DNA of 64,000 nucleotides from Erysipelotrichaceae bacterium (GCA_017431825.1 JAFRKI010000009.1:147671-211670); one strand, 5' to 3'; shown: positions 1 through 12,052, counted from the first letter of the stretch. Made by a program: numbers and translations. Notes: generated by a model not told the origin, from the letters alone.

Positions 1-13
1 TATATAAACTTAC

Positions 14-42
14 TTGACAAACGGCAGTTCTTCGCATAAAAT
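14..42 (+). promoter_or_regulatory. Promoter of the methyltransferase-like gene
   Basis: TTGACA at 14-19 and TAAAAT at 37-42 are separated by 17 bases. They lie about 43 bases upstream of the GTG start at 85, which has GGAGGTG at 74-80. This is a near-consensus vegetative promoter for the first two genes of the defence locus. Confidence 0.65.
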
Positions 43-50
43 GAAGATGG

Positions 51-70
51 TTAAGTTAATATAAACTTAA
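51..70. promoter_or_regulatory. Palindrome just after the predicted transcription start, candidate operator
   Basis: TTAAGTT (51-57) and AACTTAA (64-70) form a perfect 7-bp inverted repeat around a 6-base centre. An 11-bp segment of it, ATATAAACTTA, recurs at 2-12, so the repeats flank the promoter at 14-42. That arrangement is typical of a repressor or controller-protein site. No candidate regulator is encoded beside it. Confidence 0.4.
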
Positions 71-84
71 ATTGGAGGTGTTCC

Positions 85-1728
85 GTGACATATAAAGAAA
101 TCTATGACTTTATAAACAGAGAACTGTTTAAAAATGGTATCACTTCATGCGTTCAGTGCCATGAAGCTGGTATTTCTCTTCTGTATTTATCTGTTTTCAG
201 CCATACTTCAGAACCGGCTGATGCTGCAAAACAGATCCTTAATGCATATCAGGTAAGCTTCGATCTGATCGAAAGTATCAGGCCAGAGATCGAAAAACTA
301 TCAGACGAAGATATGAGAAAACTGATCATTTTATTCAACGAAAGGCTGGCCGAGTATAACACTGATTTCAGCAATAAGCTGATCTCTGATCTGGCTATAA
401 GATTGCTCGATCCGGTACATGGAGATTTGATTTTTGATTTTGGCTGTTCTTATGGTTCTTTCCTTACTTATGCCATTGACTACTGCAAAGACAACAACAT
501 AGAAATCATGCAGTATACAGGCGTTGATATGAATATTAACGCTACCAACATAGCTAAAATGATCACGATGCTGCTAAAAGCACCAGGTTATTTTTCTGTC
601 GGTGATTATTTGAGCGACAGCGCTTGGGGCTTTTCAAAAGGCTTTGTTTTTCCACCATTAGGGAAGTTTTTAAGCACCACAGGCAGGTACAAAAGCGTTG
701 TGTTTGATGGATTGACCCTGTCCCATAACAGCCAGGGCTGGCTGTATGTTGACAGAATCATCCCGTTTCTAGGTGAAGAAAGAAGAATAGTCGCTGTTCT
801 CCCTGCATCAGCATTATTCAGTTCAAATACAGAAGAGTATAGAAAAGAGCTTCTGAAGAAAGGCTATATTGAAGGAATAGTGGAATTACCGGCAGGTTTT
901 ATATACAGAACAAGTGTCAAGATGGCCATGGTAGTCTTGTCTACAGACAATACCCACGTCAAGTTCGTCAAAGCCGAAGACAATAACAGCAAAAACGTCA
1001 AGAGACAGAACAATAAGAATCTGGATATAGACCGAATTATAGAAGACTACCAGAACAAGGCAGAAGATTATTATCCTGTCGAAGAACTCCTGACGTTAAA
1101 TACTTTACAGTATTCGGCAATATCAAATAAAACCAATAATGTAAAAGATGGCAAAAAACTTGGCGAAGTAGCGGAAGTGATCACCGGTGCTCAGTATACT
1201 ATTAGCAAATTCACAGATTCACTCTCTGTCAAGCCAACCGAGCGGCAGATCGTCGTTTCCAGCGATATAGAAGACGGAGTAGTCGACTGGGATTCCCTGC
1301 CTTATATATATGGCTTCGAACATTTCGATAAGTATAGTGTCAAAGAGGGCGATCTGATCATGACTAGTAAGAGTTCTAAAGTCAAGATCGCTTATGTGGA
1401 CATTAAATCTAAAAACAAGATCATAGTTACCGGCGGAATGCTTATTATAAGACCAAGCAAGGAGTTGGACGGAATGTTCCTAAAGATCTACCTGGATTCA
1501 GAAGAAGGACAAAGAGCCTTAAGATCTGTTCAGAAAGGAAATATCATAACCAGCATCAATGCTAAGGACCTTAGGGAAATACTTGTTCCTGTGCCATCCA
1601 AGAGGCATCAGAAGGAACTTTCAAAGGAGTATAACAACAAACTGTCGACCTTGATCGCTTTGAAAGAAGAAGTCAGAAAACTGGAGAATCAGTTAAAAGA
1701 TTTCTATAAGAAGGAGGCTGATTATTAG
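85..1728 (+). CDS. DNA methyltransferase-like protein fused to a specificity-type domain, catalytic motif degraded
   Basis: 547 aa from a GTG start with a strong ribosome binding site. The N-terminal half resembles a type I HsdM-like adenine methyltransferase. An AdoMet-site-like DFGCSYGSFL lies near residues 118-127, and the late part (AVLPASALF..., ...IEGIVELPAGFIYRTSV) follows the family. Where NPPF/NPPY is expected the protein reads FPPLG (about 189-193), so the catalytic Asn/Asp is absent. From about residue 356 it turns into an HsdS-like target recognition region (KKLGEVAEVITGAQ...) ending in a helical segment. I infer a DNA-recognising but probably inactive methyltransferase homologue, perhaps a regulator or sensor in this locus. 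It overlaps the next gene by one base, so the two are probably co-expressed. Confidence 0.7.
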   Translation: MTYKEIYDFINRELFKNGITSCVQCHEAGISLLYLSVFSHTSEPADAAKQILNAYQVSFDLIESIRPEIEKLSDEDMRKLIILFNERLAEYNTDFSNKLISDLAIRLLDPVHGDLIFDFGCSYGSFLTYAIDYCKDNNIEIMQYTGVDMNINATNIAKMITMLLKAPGYFSVGDYLSDSAWGFSKGFVFPPLGKFLSTTGRYKSVVFDGLTLSHNSQGWLYVDRIIPFLGEERRIVAVLPASALFSSNTEEYRKELLKKGYIEGIVELPAGFIYRTSVKMAMVVLSTDNTHVKFVKAEDNNSKNVKRQNNKNLDIDRIIEDYQNKAEDYYPVEELLTLNTLQYSAISNKTNNVKDGKKLGEVAEVITGAQYTISKFTDSLSVKPTERQIVVSSDIEDGVVDWDSLPYIYGFEHFDKYSVKEGDLIMTSKSSKVKIAYVDIKSKNKIIVTGGMLIIRPSKELDGMFLKIYLDSEEGQRALRSVQKGNIITSINAKDLREILVPVPSKRHQKELSKEYNNKLSTLIALKEEVRKLENQLKDFYKKEADY

Positions 1729-2249
1729 TGCCATATTCATTAGCTCAAAAAGCAGCGATCAAGACTAAAGCGTTCGCAAAACTGACGCTTGAATTCAGTA
1801 ATGCTGATAGCGATGAAGAAATCGAACGATTAGCCATGAAATATGGTATCAGTATAGATGAAGAACCGGTTTATGTTAACACCCATCAGATGAAAATACT
1901 GGTATTTGGTGATTTGGCAGGAAAAGTCAATGAGTATAAAAAGGCCGCAAGAATGTTGGGCATCAACGCTGACAGTCTGGAGTTTGAGAACGATTACTCT
2001 AAGCTTGGAAACTATAATGTGGCTAAGTTAAGAAACTCAAACACATATTCTGATATAATTATCGGTCCTAATCCACATAAGCAAAGGGGAATTAACGGGC
2101 ATACAAGTCTTATTGCAATGTTGAGAAGCAATCCATCCGAGTTCCCAAAGTGTATTGAAGCCCATGCCAATAACGCTCTTAAGATCACGATCTCAAACTT
2201 TAAAGAAGCGTTGCTTAATACGAGGTTCATAGAGGCATTAAACCAGTAA
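1728..2249 (+). CDS. Unknown small protein paired with the methyltransferase-like gene
   Basis: 173 aa. The GTG start shares its G with the TAG stop of the preceding gene and follows AAGGAGG, which indicates translational coupling. I do not recognise the family. Visible features are a charged helical N-terminus (1-45), a beta-alpha start near MKILVFGDLAGKV (about 54-66), and a C-terminal half with PHKQRG, GHTSL and FPKCIEA patches, suggesting a compact alpha/beta fold. There are no membrane segments, cysteine clusters or nucleotide-binding loops. The tight coupling suggests it works with the upstream protein. Confidence 0.6.
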   Translation: MPYSLAQKAAIKTKAFAKLTLEFSNADSDEEIERLAMKYGISIDEEPVYVNTHQMKILVFGDLAGKVNEYKKAARMLGINADSLEFENDYSKLGNYNVAKLRNSNTYSDIIIGPNPHKQRGINGHTSLIAMLRSNPSEFPKCIEAHANNALKITISNFKEALLNTRFIEALNQ

Positions 2250-2309
2250 CATAGAAATGCCCGTTGCATTTAAATATAATAGATTTATAGAAATTAATAA
2301 AGGATTATC

Positions 2310-5078
2310 ATGGATAGTTTATTACCAGAAGAAAAAGCAAGAGTAAAAATCGACAAGCAATTGATGAATGCCGGATGGGATGTTGTCTCTCGAAATGAGT
2401 ACATTCCTGGTACTACTTCCGCTATAAAAGAAACTCTTATGGCAGGTAATACAGAAAGCGATTATTTACTTTTTGTAGATAATAAAGCAATTGCTGTTGT
2501 AGAGGCAAAACGAGAAGAAAATCAACTTGGCGATGAAGTTAAACGGCAAGCCGAAGACTACTCTATTAACCCTCAGAATTGGTACGGATTGTGGTTTCCT
2601 GATCGGATACCACTAGTCTATCTTGCCAACGGTAAGAAGATACTATTTAGGAATATGCTGCAACACGACAGCAAATACATTGAACTTTCCGAGATGCATT
2701 CTCCAAAAAAGATGTTGCAATTAATTGGAAAGACATCTGTGTATGGTGCACTGCCTCGCTTGGAAAAACGCGGACTGCGTGATTGTCAGTATTCTGCAGA
2801 GATACATTTTGAGGAATCTATTAAGGCCGGAAACAAAAAGAATCTGGCGGTTTTAGCCACTGGTGCTGGAAAAACATATCTTGCCTGTTTGGCTAGTTAT
2901 CGTCTTTTAAACTATACTCCAACTAGAAGAATTCTATTTCTTGCAGACAGAAATAATCTAGCACGTCAGGCAGAGAATGAATTTAGCACCTTTAACCGGA
3001 CAGAAGGCCATCAGGAGATGAGCTCATTGTATGAGATTAAACGCCTAAAAAAGGATAATGACATCAAAGCCGATATTGTTATTTCAACGATTCAAAAGCT
3101 CTTTTCCGTATTAACGGGTAGTGCTATTTCAGATAATGATGACGAAGACGCGGAAGATGAAAACAATGCTGCAGAAGAAGAAAGAGGGTACAGTACAGTA
3201 ATACAGCTTGGTAACGATTTAACACTTCCGCCGGACTACTTTGACCTGATCATAGTTGATGAATGCCATAGGTCCATCTATGGTAAATGGCGTGCAGTTC
3301 TTGATTATTTTAAAAGTGCCCTTGTTCTTGGCTTAACCGCTACACCAACACCTGAAGCATATGCGTTTTTTAACAATAATATTATTGAAGAGTACACATA
3401 CGAGGATTCGGTTGTTGACGGCGTCAACGTTCCTAATCGTATTTACCGTATTAAAACACTAGTTACTGAGCATGGTGGGGCTATAAGACCAGGTACAAAC
3501 GTGACAGAAACCTCCCGCAAAACCGGGCAAGAAACAGACCACATGGTCCGTCAGCGTATCGATTATGACACCACAGTGCTAGATCGGTCTGTCGTAAATC
3601 CTGATCAAATCAGAGAGATCCTTATTGCATATAAAAAGTCAATCTATGAAGATCTTTATCCAGATAGAGATAAGAGATGGGAATATATTCCAAAAACACT
3701 GATTTTTGCTAAGGATGATTACCATGCTTCACAAATCGTTGATATTGCAAAGCAGGTATTTGGTGAAGAGTTCGAAGACGGAGCGGTTCCGGAACACTTT
3801 GTACAAAAGATCACTTATACTGCAGAGGATTCTAATGGTTTGATTCGTGATCTACGAACAGAGAAAGATTTCCGGATTGCTGTTACTGTTACCTTAGTTG
3901 CTACAGGAACTGATGTAAGACCACTTGAAGTTGTGCTGTTTATGAAAGACGTTCAGTCAGATGTTCTCTATACCCAGATGAAAGGCCGTGGCTGCAGAGT
4001 TATCGATGATGACAAATTGTGTGAAGTCACACCAAATGCAAACACGAAAGAATGCTATTACATAATCGATGCGGTCGGTGTTACCGAGCACGAAAAAAAT
4101 ATCCCTCATCCAGGTAGAGAATCAGGCTTTGGATTTAAGACGTTAACTTTAGAACAGCTTCTAGAGCATTTGTCTCACAATGAATTGAGTGACGATAATC
4201 TATGGTTACTACGCGATTACTGTGCCACTATTAACCGTCGATATGAAGATAATGCTTTGTTCGGAAAACATCTAGATTATTTCATTTCGACCTTTGGCTT
4301 CGCACCGAGAACAATTTCCGGGAACATTCAGACTGCTACGGACAGTGGTTTATTGATTGAATACCAGTACATTGATCCATCGCACGATAATACAGAGCGT
4401 ATGAATCTAATATACAGTCTGATCAGCAACATCGATGCGCGTAAGAAACTACTGGAGATGCAACGAGGCTATATCATTCGAACTGAAGAAGATCCAGATG
4501 AATTGATTTATGCTGGTTTCTCAAAGGAAAGTGCAAGGTCTTTTATAGAAAACTTCGAATTGTATCTAGAGAATAACAAGGAAAGAATCGAAGCATTGAG
4601 AGTAACCTATAATCTCGAAGATAAAATCATCACTCATTCCATGCTGACAGATATGCAGGAACAAATGCTGTCGGAAAATAGCCAGTATACACCATATCAA
4701 GTTTGGAAGAACTACAGAGTATTAGATGACCTCGGTGACGTTGATGAACCAGATCTGAAGACAAATGTAAATGCACTGACGAATATGCTTCAGATTATAA
4801 GGTTTGCTTTTGGAAAAAATCAGAAGCTTACAAGTATATTCAAAGGATATTCTCAGCGTTTCAGCCTTTATTGCGGACAAGCACAGCGTGTTCTGACTGA
4901 TGACCAAAAAGACATCATGAAGCAAATTGGAGATTACGTTATCAATGATGGGGCTATCACAGTAGATGAATTAAACGAAATCGATACAGATCTTTGGCGT
5001 AAAGGTGTTCTAAACTTCGGCGTTCCAATGCTCACCGAAGAAATGAATAAAATGTCAAGGTTCGTATTACGGGCTTAA
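2310..5078 (+). CDS. hsdR: Type I restriction enzyme, motor/nuclease subunit R
   Basis: 922 aa. It cleaves and translocates DNA as part of the HsdR2M2S complex. The N-terminal nuclease shows the PD-(D/E)xK pattern with D51 and E65-A-K67. Walker A is ATGAGKT (183-189), the DEAD-like box is DECH (about 317), and the second RecA-like domain follows (ATGTDVRPLE, QMKGRGCR). The C-terminal third is the helical region that contacts HsdM. Start ATG 2310 follows AAAGGA. A TATAAT at 2275-2280 may give it its own promoter after the unknown gene. It is followed 12 bases later by hsdM. Length and motif order look intact. Confidence 0.95.
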   Translation: MDSLLPEEKARVKIDKQLMNAGWDVVSRNEYIPGTTSAIKETLMAGNTESDYLLFVDNKAIAVVEAKREENQLGDEVKRQAEDYSINPQNWYGLWFPDRIPLVYLANGKKILFRNMLQHDSKYIELSEMHSPKKMLQLIGKTSVYGALPRLEKRGLRDCQYSAEIHFEESIKAGNKKNLAVLATGAGKTYLACLASYRLLNYTPTRRILFLADRNNLARQAENEFSTFNRTEGHQEMSSLYEIKRLKKDNDIKADIVISTIQKLFSVLTGSAISDNDDEDAEDENNAAEEERGYSTVIQLGNDLTLPPDYFDLIIVDECHRSIYGKWRAVLDYFKSALVLGLTATPTPEAYAFFNNNIIEEYTYEDSVVDGVNVPNRIYRIKTLVTEHGGAIRPGTNVTETSRKTGQETDHMVRQRIDYDTTVLDRSVVNPDQIREILIAYKKSIYEDLYPDRDKRWEYIPKTLIFAKDDYHASQIVDIAKQVFGEEFEDGAVPEHFVQKITYTAEDSNGLIRDLRTEKDFRIAVTVTLVATGTDVRPLEVVLFMKDVQSDVLYTQMKGRGCRVIDDDKLCEVTPNANTKECYYIIDAVGVTEHEKNIPHPGRESGFGFKTLTLEQLLEHLSHNELSDDNLWLLRDYCATINRRYEDNALFGKHLDYFISTFGFAPRTISGNIQTATDSGLLIEYQYIDPSHDNTERMNLIYSLISNIDARKKLLEMQRGYIIRTEEDPDELIYAGFSKESARSFIENFELYLENNKERIEALRVTYNLEDKIITHSMLTDMQEQMLSENSQYTPYQVWKNYRVLDDLGDVDEPDLKTNVNALTNMLQIIRFAFGKNQKLTSIFKGYSQRFSLYCGQAQRVLTDDQKDIMKQIGDYVINDGAITVDELNEIDTDLWRKGVLNFGVPMLTEEMNKMSRFVLRA

Positions 5079-7984
<2,906 letters not shown>

Positions 7985-8013
7985 GCAAATGCAAATAAAC
8001 GGAGGGCTGTAAC

Positions 8014-9333
8014 ATGAATCCACTCGATGAAAGTGAACTGTTCAAGATATTTAAAACAAGCACAGAATATCCTGACAGACTGATAAAACGCGAAGATAGA
8101 AATCACGAATTCAAGACTTCTTTTAATATAGCGAACGCGGCAACGTACCTAAAAACGATTGCAGCGTTTGCCAATAACGAGGGCGGATATATCATATTTG
8201 GTGTTCAAGATAAACCGCACATTATGCTCGGCCTTGATGAAAAAGGACTTAATAGGTTTTCAACCTTGCCAGTGGAAAAATTCACTCAGATTATGCATGA
8301 TTATTTTTCTCCGGATATCGAGTGGACAAATTGTATATACGAATACAGGAACCTCTCTTTCGGTATCATCTATATATATCCAGCAAAGGTAAAACCGATT
8401 ATTTGCAAAAAGAGTTACGACTGCTCCACAGAACAGAAATATTCGCTCAAGGAGTCAGATATCTATTACAGATACGGTGGAAGAACTGAGAGAATAAAGT
8501 ATCCAGAGCTTCAGCGGATAATTGATGAAAAGCGAGCGATTGAAGAGCGACAATGGATGAGATTCTTATTTGATGCTGCTCGAGTTGGCGTTGAGAATGC
8601 TTGCATAATTGATCTTACAAAAGGCGAAATCAGTGGTGCTGGTGGAAGGATCGTCATTGATGATGATTTGTTGAAAAAGATATCCTTCATTAAAGAAGGG
8701 GAATTCGTTGAAAAAGCTGGAGCCCCAACGCTTCGTCTAATTGGTAATGTTCAAACTATAGAGACCGGGAAGATGGTAGTGGCAGCTACAAAGAATGTTA
8801 TAAAAGCAATCGAGCAAACCGATATTGTTGAGTCATTTCTTAATGATGAACAGGTTGAAAATGCTATCGATTATATCAAACGGATCTGTTCGTCAACTTC
8901 TGGCAATTTGCCGGTTTATCATTATTTGCGTCTCTGCGGAAAAAGCAAGGAAGACATAATTAACGAACTGGATGATATGACCGTTCGAGGAAATGCTAAA
9001 AAGACGCTTATTTCACGGCTCAAAGGTGAACGAATATTGGAAACAAAAATCTTCTCCACAAAGGATACTCCAGTTTCGCTGAACAGAAAGAAATACTTAG
9101 AACTCTGGCTGTCAGAAAAAATCCCGGATTTTAAAGTAGGAGATAGGAACCTAAATGCCTGTATTGAATCATTACTTTTTATCGATGTAGATAAAATTAG
9201 ATTTCACGAGTCGTATATCAAGAAAAAAATACTTGTTTTTTACAAGAGTTATTATGAATCATCAAATCCGACACTTGCCCAGATTTTCAGAACCTCAATA
9301 TGCTATATTGACGAGATGTTAAACAGGATATGA
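8014..9333 (+). CDS. AlbA_2 (Schlafen-type) domain protein in the restriction locus
   Basis: 439 aa with GGAGGG before ATG 8014. The N-terminal ~150 residues match the AlbA_2/divergent Schlafen domain: HEFKTS (about 30-35), an aromatic-rich helix, then FANNEGGYIIFGVQD (about 51-65), and a later YYRYGGRT near 156. The remaining ~270 residues are not recognised; they are mixed alpha/beta without membrane segments and may form a substrate-specific or wHTH-like region. Proteins of this kind are often found with type I systems, where a defence or regulatory role is suspected. The gene lies 29 bp after hsdS on the same strand and probably belongs to the operon. Confidence 0.8.
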   Translation: MNPLDESELFKIFKTSTEYPDRLIKREDRNHEFKTSFNIANAATYLKTIAAFANNEGGYIIFGVQDKPHIMLGLDEKGLNRFSTLPVEKFTQIMHDYFSPDIEWTNCIYEYRNLSFGIIYIYPAKVKPIICKKSYDCSTEQKYSLKESDIYYRYGGRTERIKYPELQRIIDEKRAIEERQWMRFLFDAARVGVENACIIDLTKGEISGAGGRIVIDDDLLKKISFIKEGEFVEKAGAPTLRLIGNVQTIETGKMVVAATKNVIKAIEQTDIVESFLNDEQVENAIDYIKRICSSTSGNLPVYHYLRLCGKSKEDIINELDDMTVRGNAKKTLISRLKGERILETKIFSTKDTPVSLNRKKYLELWLSEKIPDFKVGDRNLNACIESLLFIDVDKIRFHESYIKKKILVFYKSYYESSNPTLAQIFRTSICYIDEMLNRI

Positions 9334-9402
9334 ACCATAATAGACGATTCAAAAATCTTGTTGAGTACATTACTGCATATTTCAAATTCCAATAAGCTTT
9401 TT

Positions 9403-10200
9403 CTATCTCCCCAATTCTTCCGCTCTGTTGATGCATTTCGTATTCGCATCAGCTATGATCCTGTTCATATTACGGTTTCTCATTTCCGTAATGGCTTCTA
9501 TGGTAGTACCACCCTTGGAACATACCTGATCTATCAGTACGCTTAAAGGCTTGTCGCTTTCTTTCATCAGATAACCTGATCCTATGACCGTCTCTATCAG
9601 AAGATCCTTGATATCTTCTTCCTTGAATCCTCTTTGCTTCATGTCTTCAAGGATACATTCGGTAAGATAGTAGACATAGGCCGGTATCGATCCATTGACG
9701 CATACCATGGCATTTATCTTGTCTTCAGATATGTCCTTGCATAGACCCAGGCATGAGAACATTTCCTTTACGTATTCATAGTCTTTGCTGTCACAGTCAT
9801 CTGACCTGCATATCACCGTAGATCCTTTGTTTACCAGCAAAGGCGTATTGGGCATGGCCCTTATTACCGGTATCTTACCAAGCTTCTCTTGCAGATACCT
9901 GATGGAATAGCCGGTAACTATCGAAAGGAGCACTTCGATATCCGTGCCTTTCATCTTATCCAGCACTTCATCGCTGTCCTGTGGTCTTGTGGCCAGTAAG
10001 ACGATATGGGCCCTGTTACAGACGTCTTTTTCATCTGTACAGGTTTGGTATCCTTCTTGGTGACACGTCCTGTTTATGGCCTCATTGGGGTCATAGACAC
10101 AGATCTTTTCAGGCGTAAGAAAACCTGATTTACAGACACCTCTGGCTATGGCCATTCCCATATGTCCGCAGCCGATAAATCCCAATACATGATCTTTCAT
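9403..10200 (-). CDS. proC: Pyrroline-5-carboxylate reductase
   Basis: 265 aa. It reduces pyrroline-5-carboxylate to proline with NAD(P)H. The N-terminal dinucleotide-binding loop is GFIGCGHMG (7-15), followed by RAMPNTPLLV near 114 and the family signature region CSKGGTTIEAI near 228-238. Start ATG 10200 follows AAGGAG; a TATAAT (complement of 10227-10232) lies upstream. It is monocistronic and separated from the gene behind it by a strong terminator. Confidence 0.95.
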   Translation of the reverse strand: MKDHVLGFIGCGHMGMAIARGVCKSGFLTPEKICVYDPNEAINRTCHQEGYQTCTDEKDVCNRAHIVLLATRPQDSDEVLDKMKGTDIEVLLSIVTGYSIRYLQEKLGKIPVIRAMPNTPLLVNKGSTVICRSDDCDSKDYEYVKEMFSCLGLCKDISEDKINAMVCVNGSIPAYVYYLTECILEDMKQRGFKEEDIKDLLIETVIGSGYLMKESDKPLSVLIDQVCSKGGTTIEAITEMRNRNMNRIIADANTKCINRAEELGR

Positions 10201-10245
10201 TTAATATGCTCCTTATGTTTTAAGTAATTATACTATACCGGTACA

Positions 10246-10272
10246 TAAAAAAAGCCCTCATTAGAGGGCTTT
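10246..10272 (-). terminator. Terminator of the YegP-like gene
   Basis: AAAGCCCTC (10251-10259) and GAGGGCTTT (10264-10272) form a 9-bp stem with a 4-base loop. On the minus strand the stem runs into a T-run. It lies 22 bases after the stop of the 10294-10662 gene. Confidence 0.9.
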
Positions 10273-10293
10273 CATTATCTCTTGTTATCAGTG

Positions 10294-10662
10294 TTATTTC
10301 TTAACTACTTCAACAGGTGAATCGGAATTCTTCTTTACTGCTTCGATGCCGTTCTTCAAGCCGCGGTTATCGTTGTAGCCCTCGGAATGACCGATGTTCT
10401 GTCCGTTCTTGGCGATCAGTCTGAAACGAAGCTTGCCGCCCTTGTCTTCATATACCTGGAACTTAGGGTTTCTCTTCTTTTCACCCTTGGTCAGATCTTC
10501 AACTTCAGCATGCAGAGCATTGTTGGCTACCGACAGGATACCGCGCTTGGCAGTCTTTGTTGATGCATATAACTGTGAGGTAAGAATGATCTCACCGTTG
10601 CCGGACTTCAAAACGAAATGACATTTCTTGTCTTCATTTACAGTGATTAAGTATTTGCCCAT
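10294..10662 (-). CDS. YegP-type DUF1508 protein with two repeats
   Basis: 122 aa. There are two tandem copies of the short beta-rich DUF1508 module, about residues 10-58 (CHFVLKSGNGEIILTSQLY) and 69-117 (FRLIAKNGQNIGHSEGY). Both show the family pattern of an aromatic strand, (K/N)NGxxI, and Sxx(Y) followed by a helix. The cellular role of this family is not settled. It has a strong start (GGAGGAAATAAT then ATG), its own promoter and a strong terminator, so it is expressed as a single gene. Confidence 0.88.
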   Translation of the reverse strand: MGKYLITVNEDKKCHFVLKSGNGEIILTSQLYASTKTAKRGILSVANNALHAEVEDLTKGEKKRNPKFQVYEDKGGKLRFRLIAKNGQNIGHSEGYNDNRGLKNGIEAVKKNSDSPVEVVKK

Positions 10663-10698
10663 ATTATTTCCTCCTGTATAGGGTCACTTTATACTTTT

Positions 10699-10725
10699 AT
10701 TGTAGCAAATATTACTATCAGTCAA
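10699..10725 (-). promoter_or_regulatory. Promoter of the YegP-like gene
   Basis: On the minus strand TTGACT (complement of 10720-10725) precedes TGCTACAAT (complement of 10699-10707), an extended -10 with 15-base spacing. The short spacing is compensated by the TG extension. Confidence 0.6.
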
Positions 10726-10759
10726 TAATAAAATGTTGATTTCCGGGCAACATATTATT

Positions 10760-10800
10760 CCTTCTTTGTCTGTAGAATGAAGGCAGATAAAGAAAGAAGG
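10760..10800 (+). promoter_or_regulatory. Leader hairpin covering the ribosome binding site of the next gene
   Basis: CCTTCTTT (10760-10767) pairs perfectly with AAAGAAGG (10793-10800). An inner stem GTCTG/CAGAT follows after a small bulge. AGAAGG at 10795-10800 is the only Shine-Dalgarno candidate for ATG 10809, so folding would hide it. No ligand signature is recognised. Confidence 0.5.
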
Positions 10801-10808
10801 TAATAAAG

Positions 10809-11084
10809 ATGAATGTTTATACTGCTGATGAACTTGTGACAAAGTGTGTGGAGTACCTGAAGGGATTACTCTCAGGTACGGAGATCTCGACATTTGAGAT
10901 CGTAGAAGAGATCGCCGGTAAGAAGCATGCGGATCTTTACGATCTGACGGATATCCACTTTAGAGTAATGGAAGAAGCTGGCAAGGAAGGGATCATGTGC
11001 GACAATTCCGCTTATGGCGACATGCTGATGGGCATGCCTTACAGTATCCCTTATATCGTCTCCTTTAATGCCGATCGTAACTGA
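10809..11084 (+). CDS. Small acidic protein of unknown function
   Basis: 91 aa, not recognised. It is predicted to be mostly helical in the first 60 residues and ends with a short MGMPYSIPYIVSFN segment. There is no signal peptide or membrane helix. It has a credible ribosome binding site AGAAGG eight bases before ATG, within the leader hairpin described above. The opposite-strand reading frame over the same DNA has no ribosome binding site, so the plus strand is preferred. It stands alone between two unrelated genes. Confidence 0.6.
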   Translation: MNVYTADELVTKCVEYLKGLLSGTEISTFEIVEEIAGKKHADLYDLTDIHFRVMEEAGKEGIMCDNSAYGDMLMGMPYSIPYIVSFNADRN

Positions 11085-11179
11085 TGTCATCTCAGAATCA
11101 TCATTGCTGACTGAAACCAGAAAAGTAAAATCCTGACTTAAGTGTTAGAATATCCTTAGGACATGAAAGAGTACTTATT

Positions 11180-12025
11180 ATGAGTGAAAACGTGATCGAA
11201 GAGATAAAGAAGAAACTTAGGGAGATAGAGCTTAAGGAAGACGTTACCATCCTTATGGCCGTTGAATCGGGAAGCAGAGCCTGGGGTTTTCCTTCGGCTG
11301 ATTCCGACTATGATGTCAGATTCATCTATAAGAAGAATGATGTCAGTGAATACCTGAGACTTGAAGGAAATAAGGACGTTATCGAGTGGGAGCTCAATGA
11401 CGTCTATGACATCAACGGCTGGGATGTGGACAAGGCTCTTAAGCTCCTCCATGATTCCAATCCTACGGTCTTTGAGTGGCTTAATTCACCGATAGTATAT
11501 AAACATACTCCTTTTATTGAAGACATCAGAAAGGTGCTCAGAAATCAGTTTCAGACCATCAAGGGCTGTCATCATTATCTGTCCATGGCGAAGAAGAACT
11601 ACAATGAACATCTTTTAAAGGATGAGGTCATCTATAAAAAATACTTCTATGTCTTAAGACCTCTGCTGGCGGTGGAATACATCCTTGACTATCAGACCTA
11701 TCCGCCGATGTCCTTTAAGGATCTGACGGCTCTGGAAGCCGATGATGACATCAAGCCGGTCATCCTTAAACTGTTGCAGGTCAAGGCCAACATCTCCGAG
11801 AAAGACAGGGGAGAGAAGATAATCAGGCTCAATGAATACATCGAAAAGAAGCTTAAGGAACTGGAAGAAAGAGTAGCTTCCCTTAAGAAGGAAAGGACCG
11901 AATGGGAGGAACTTGATGATCTGTTCCTTAAGGTCCTTAATACCGAGTATGACAGTGTTCCTTCGGATGAGCTGGTGGATATCGAAGGCGATGATGAGCA
12001 GTTTTCGAATAACGATTACTACTGA
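11180..12025 (+). CDS. YcgL/RlaP-type predicted nucleotidyltransferase
   Basis: 281 aa. A polymerase-beta-like nucleotidyltransferase core is visible as GSRAWGFPSADSDYDVRFIY (about 31-50): the GS helix, then the two metal-binding aspartates of SDYDV. A third acidic strand, VIEWELNDVYDING, follows near 74-87. The rest (LLHDSNPTVFEWL, then helices) fits the RlaP/YcgL family, whose substrate is unknown. Start ATG 11180 has only a weak purine stretch; a TGTTAGAAT extended -10 lies about 30 bases upstream. The gene ends before a strong terminator and appears monocistronic. Confidence 0.85.
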   Translation: MSENVIEEIKKKLREIELKEDVTILMAVESGSRAWGFPSADSDYDVRFIYKKNDVSEYLRLEGNKDVIEWELNDVYDINGWDVDKALKLLHDSNPTVFEWLNSPIVYKHTPFIEDIRKVLRNQFQTIKGCHHYLSMAKKNYNEHLLKDEVIYKKYFYVLRPLLAVEYILDYQTYPPMSFKDLTALEADDDIKPVILKLLQVKANISEKDRGEKIIRLNEYIEKKLKELEERVASLKKERTEWEELDDLFLKVLNTEYDSVPSDELVDIEGDDEQFSNNDYY

Positions 12026-12052
12026 TCATCCGGAAATAATATGATATAAACT

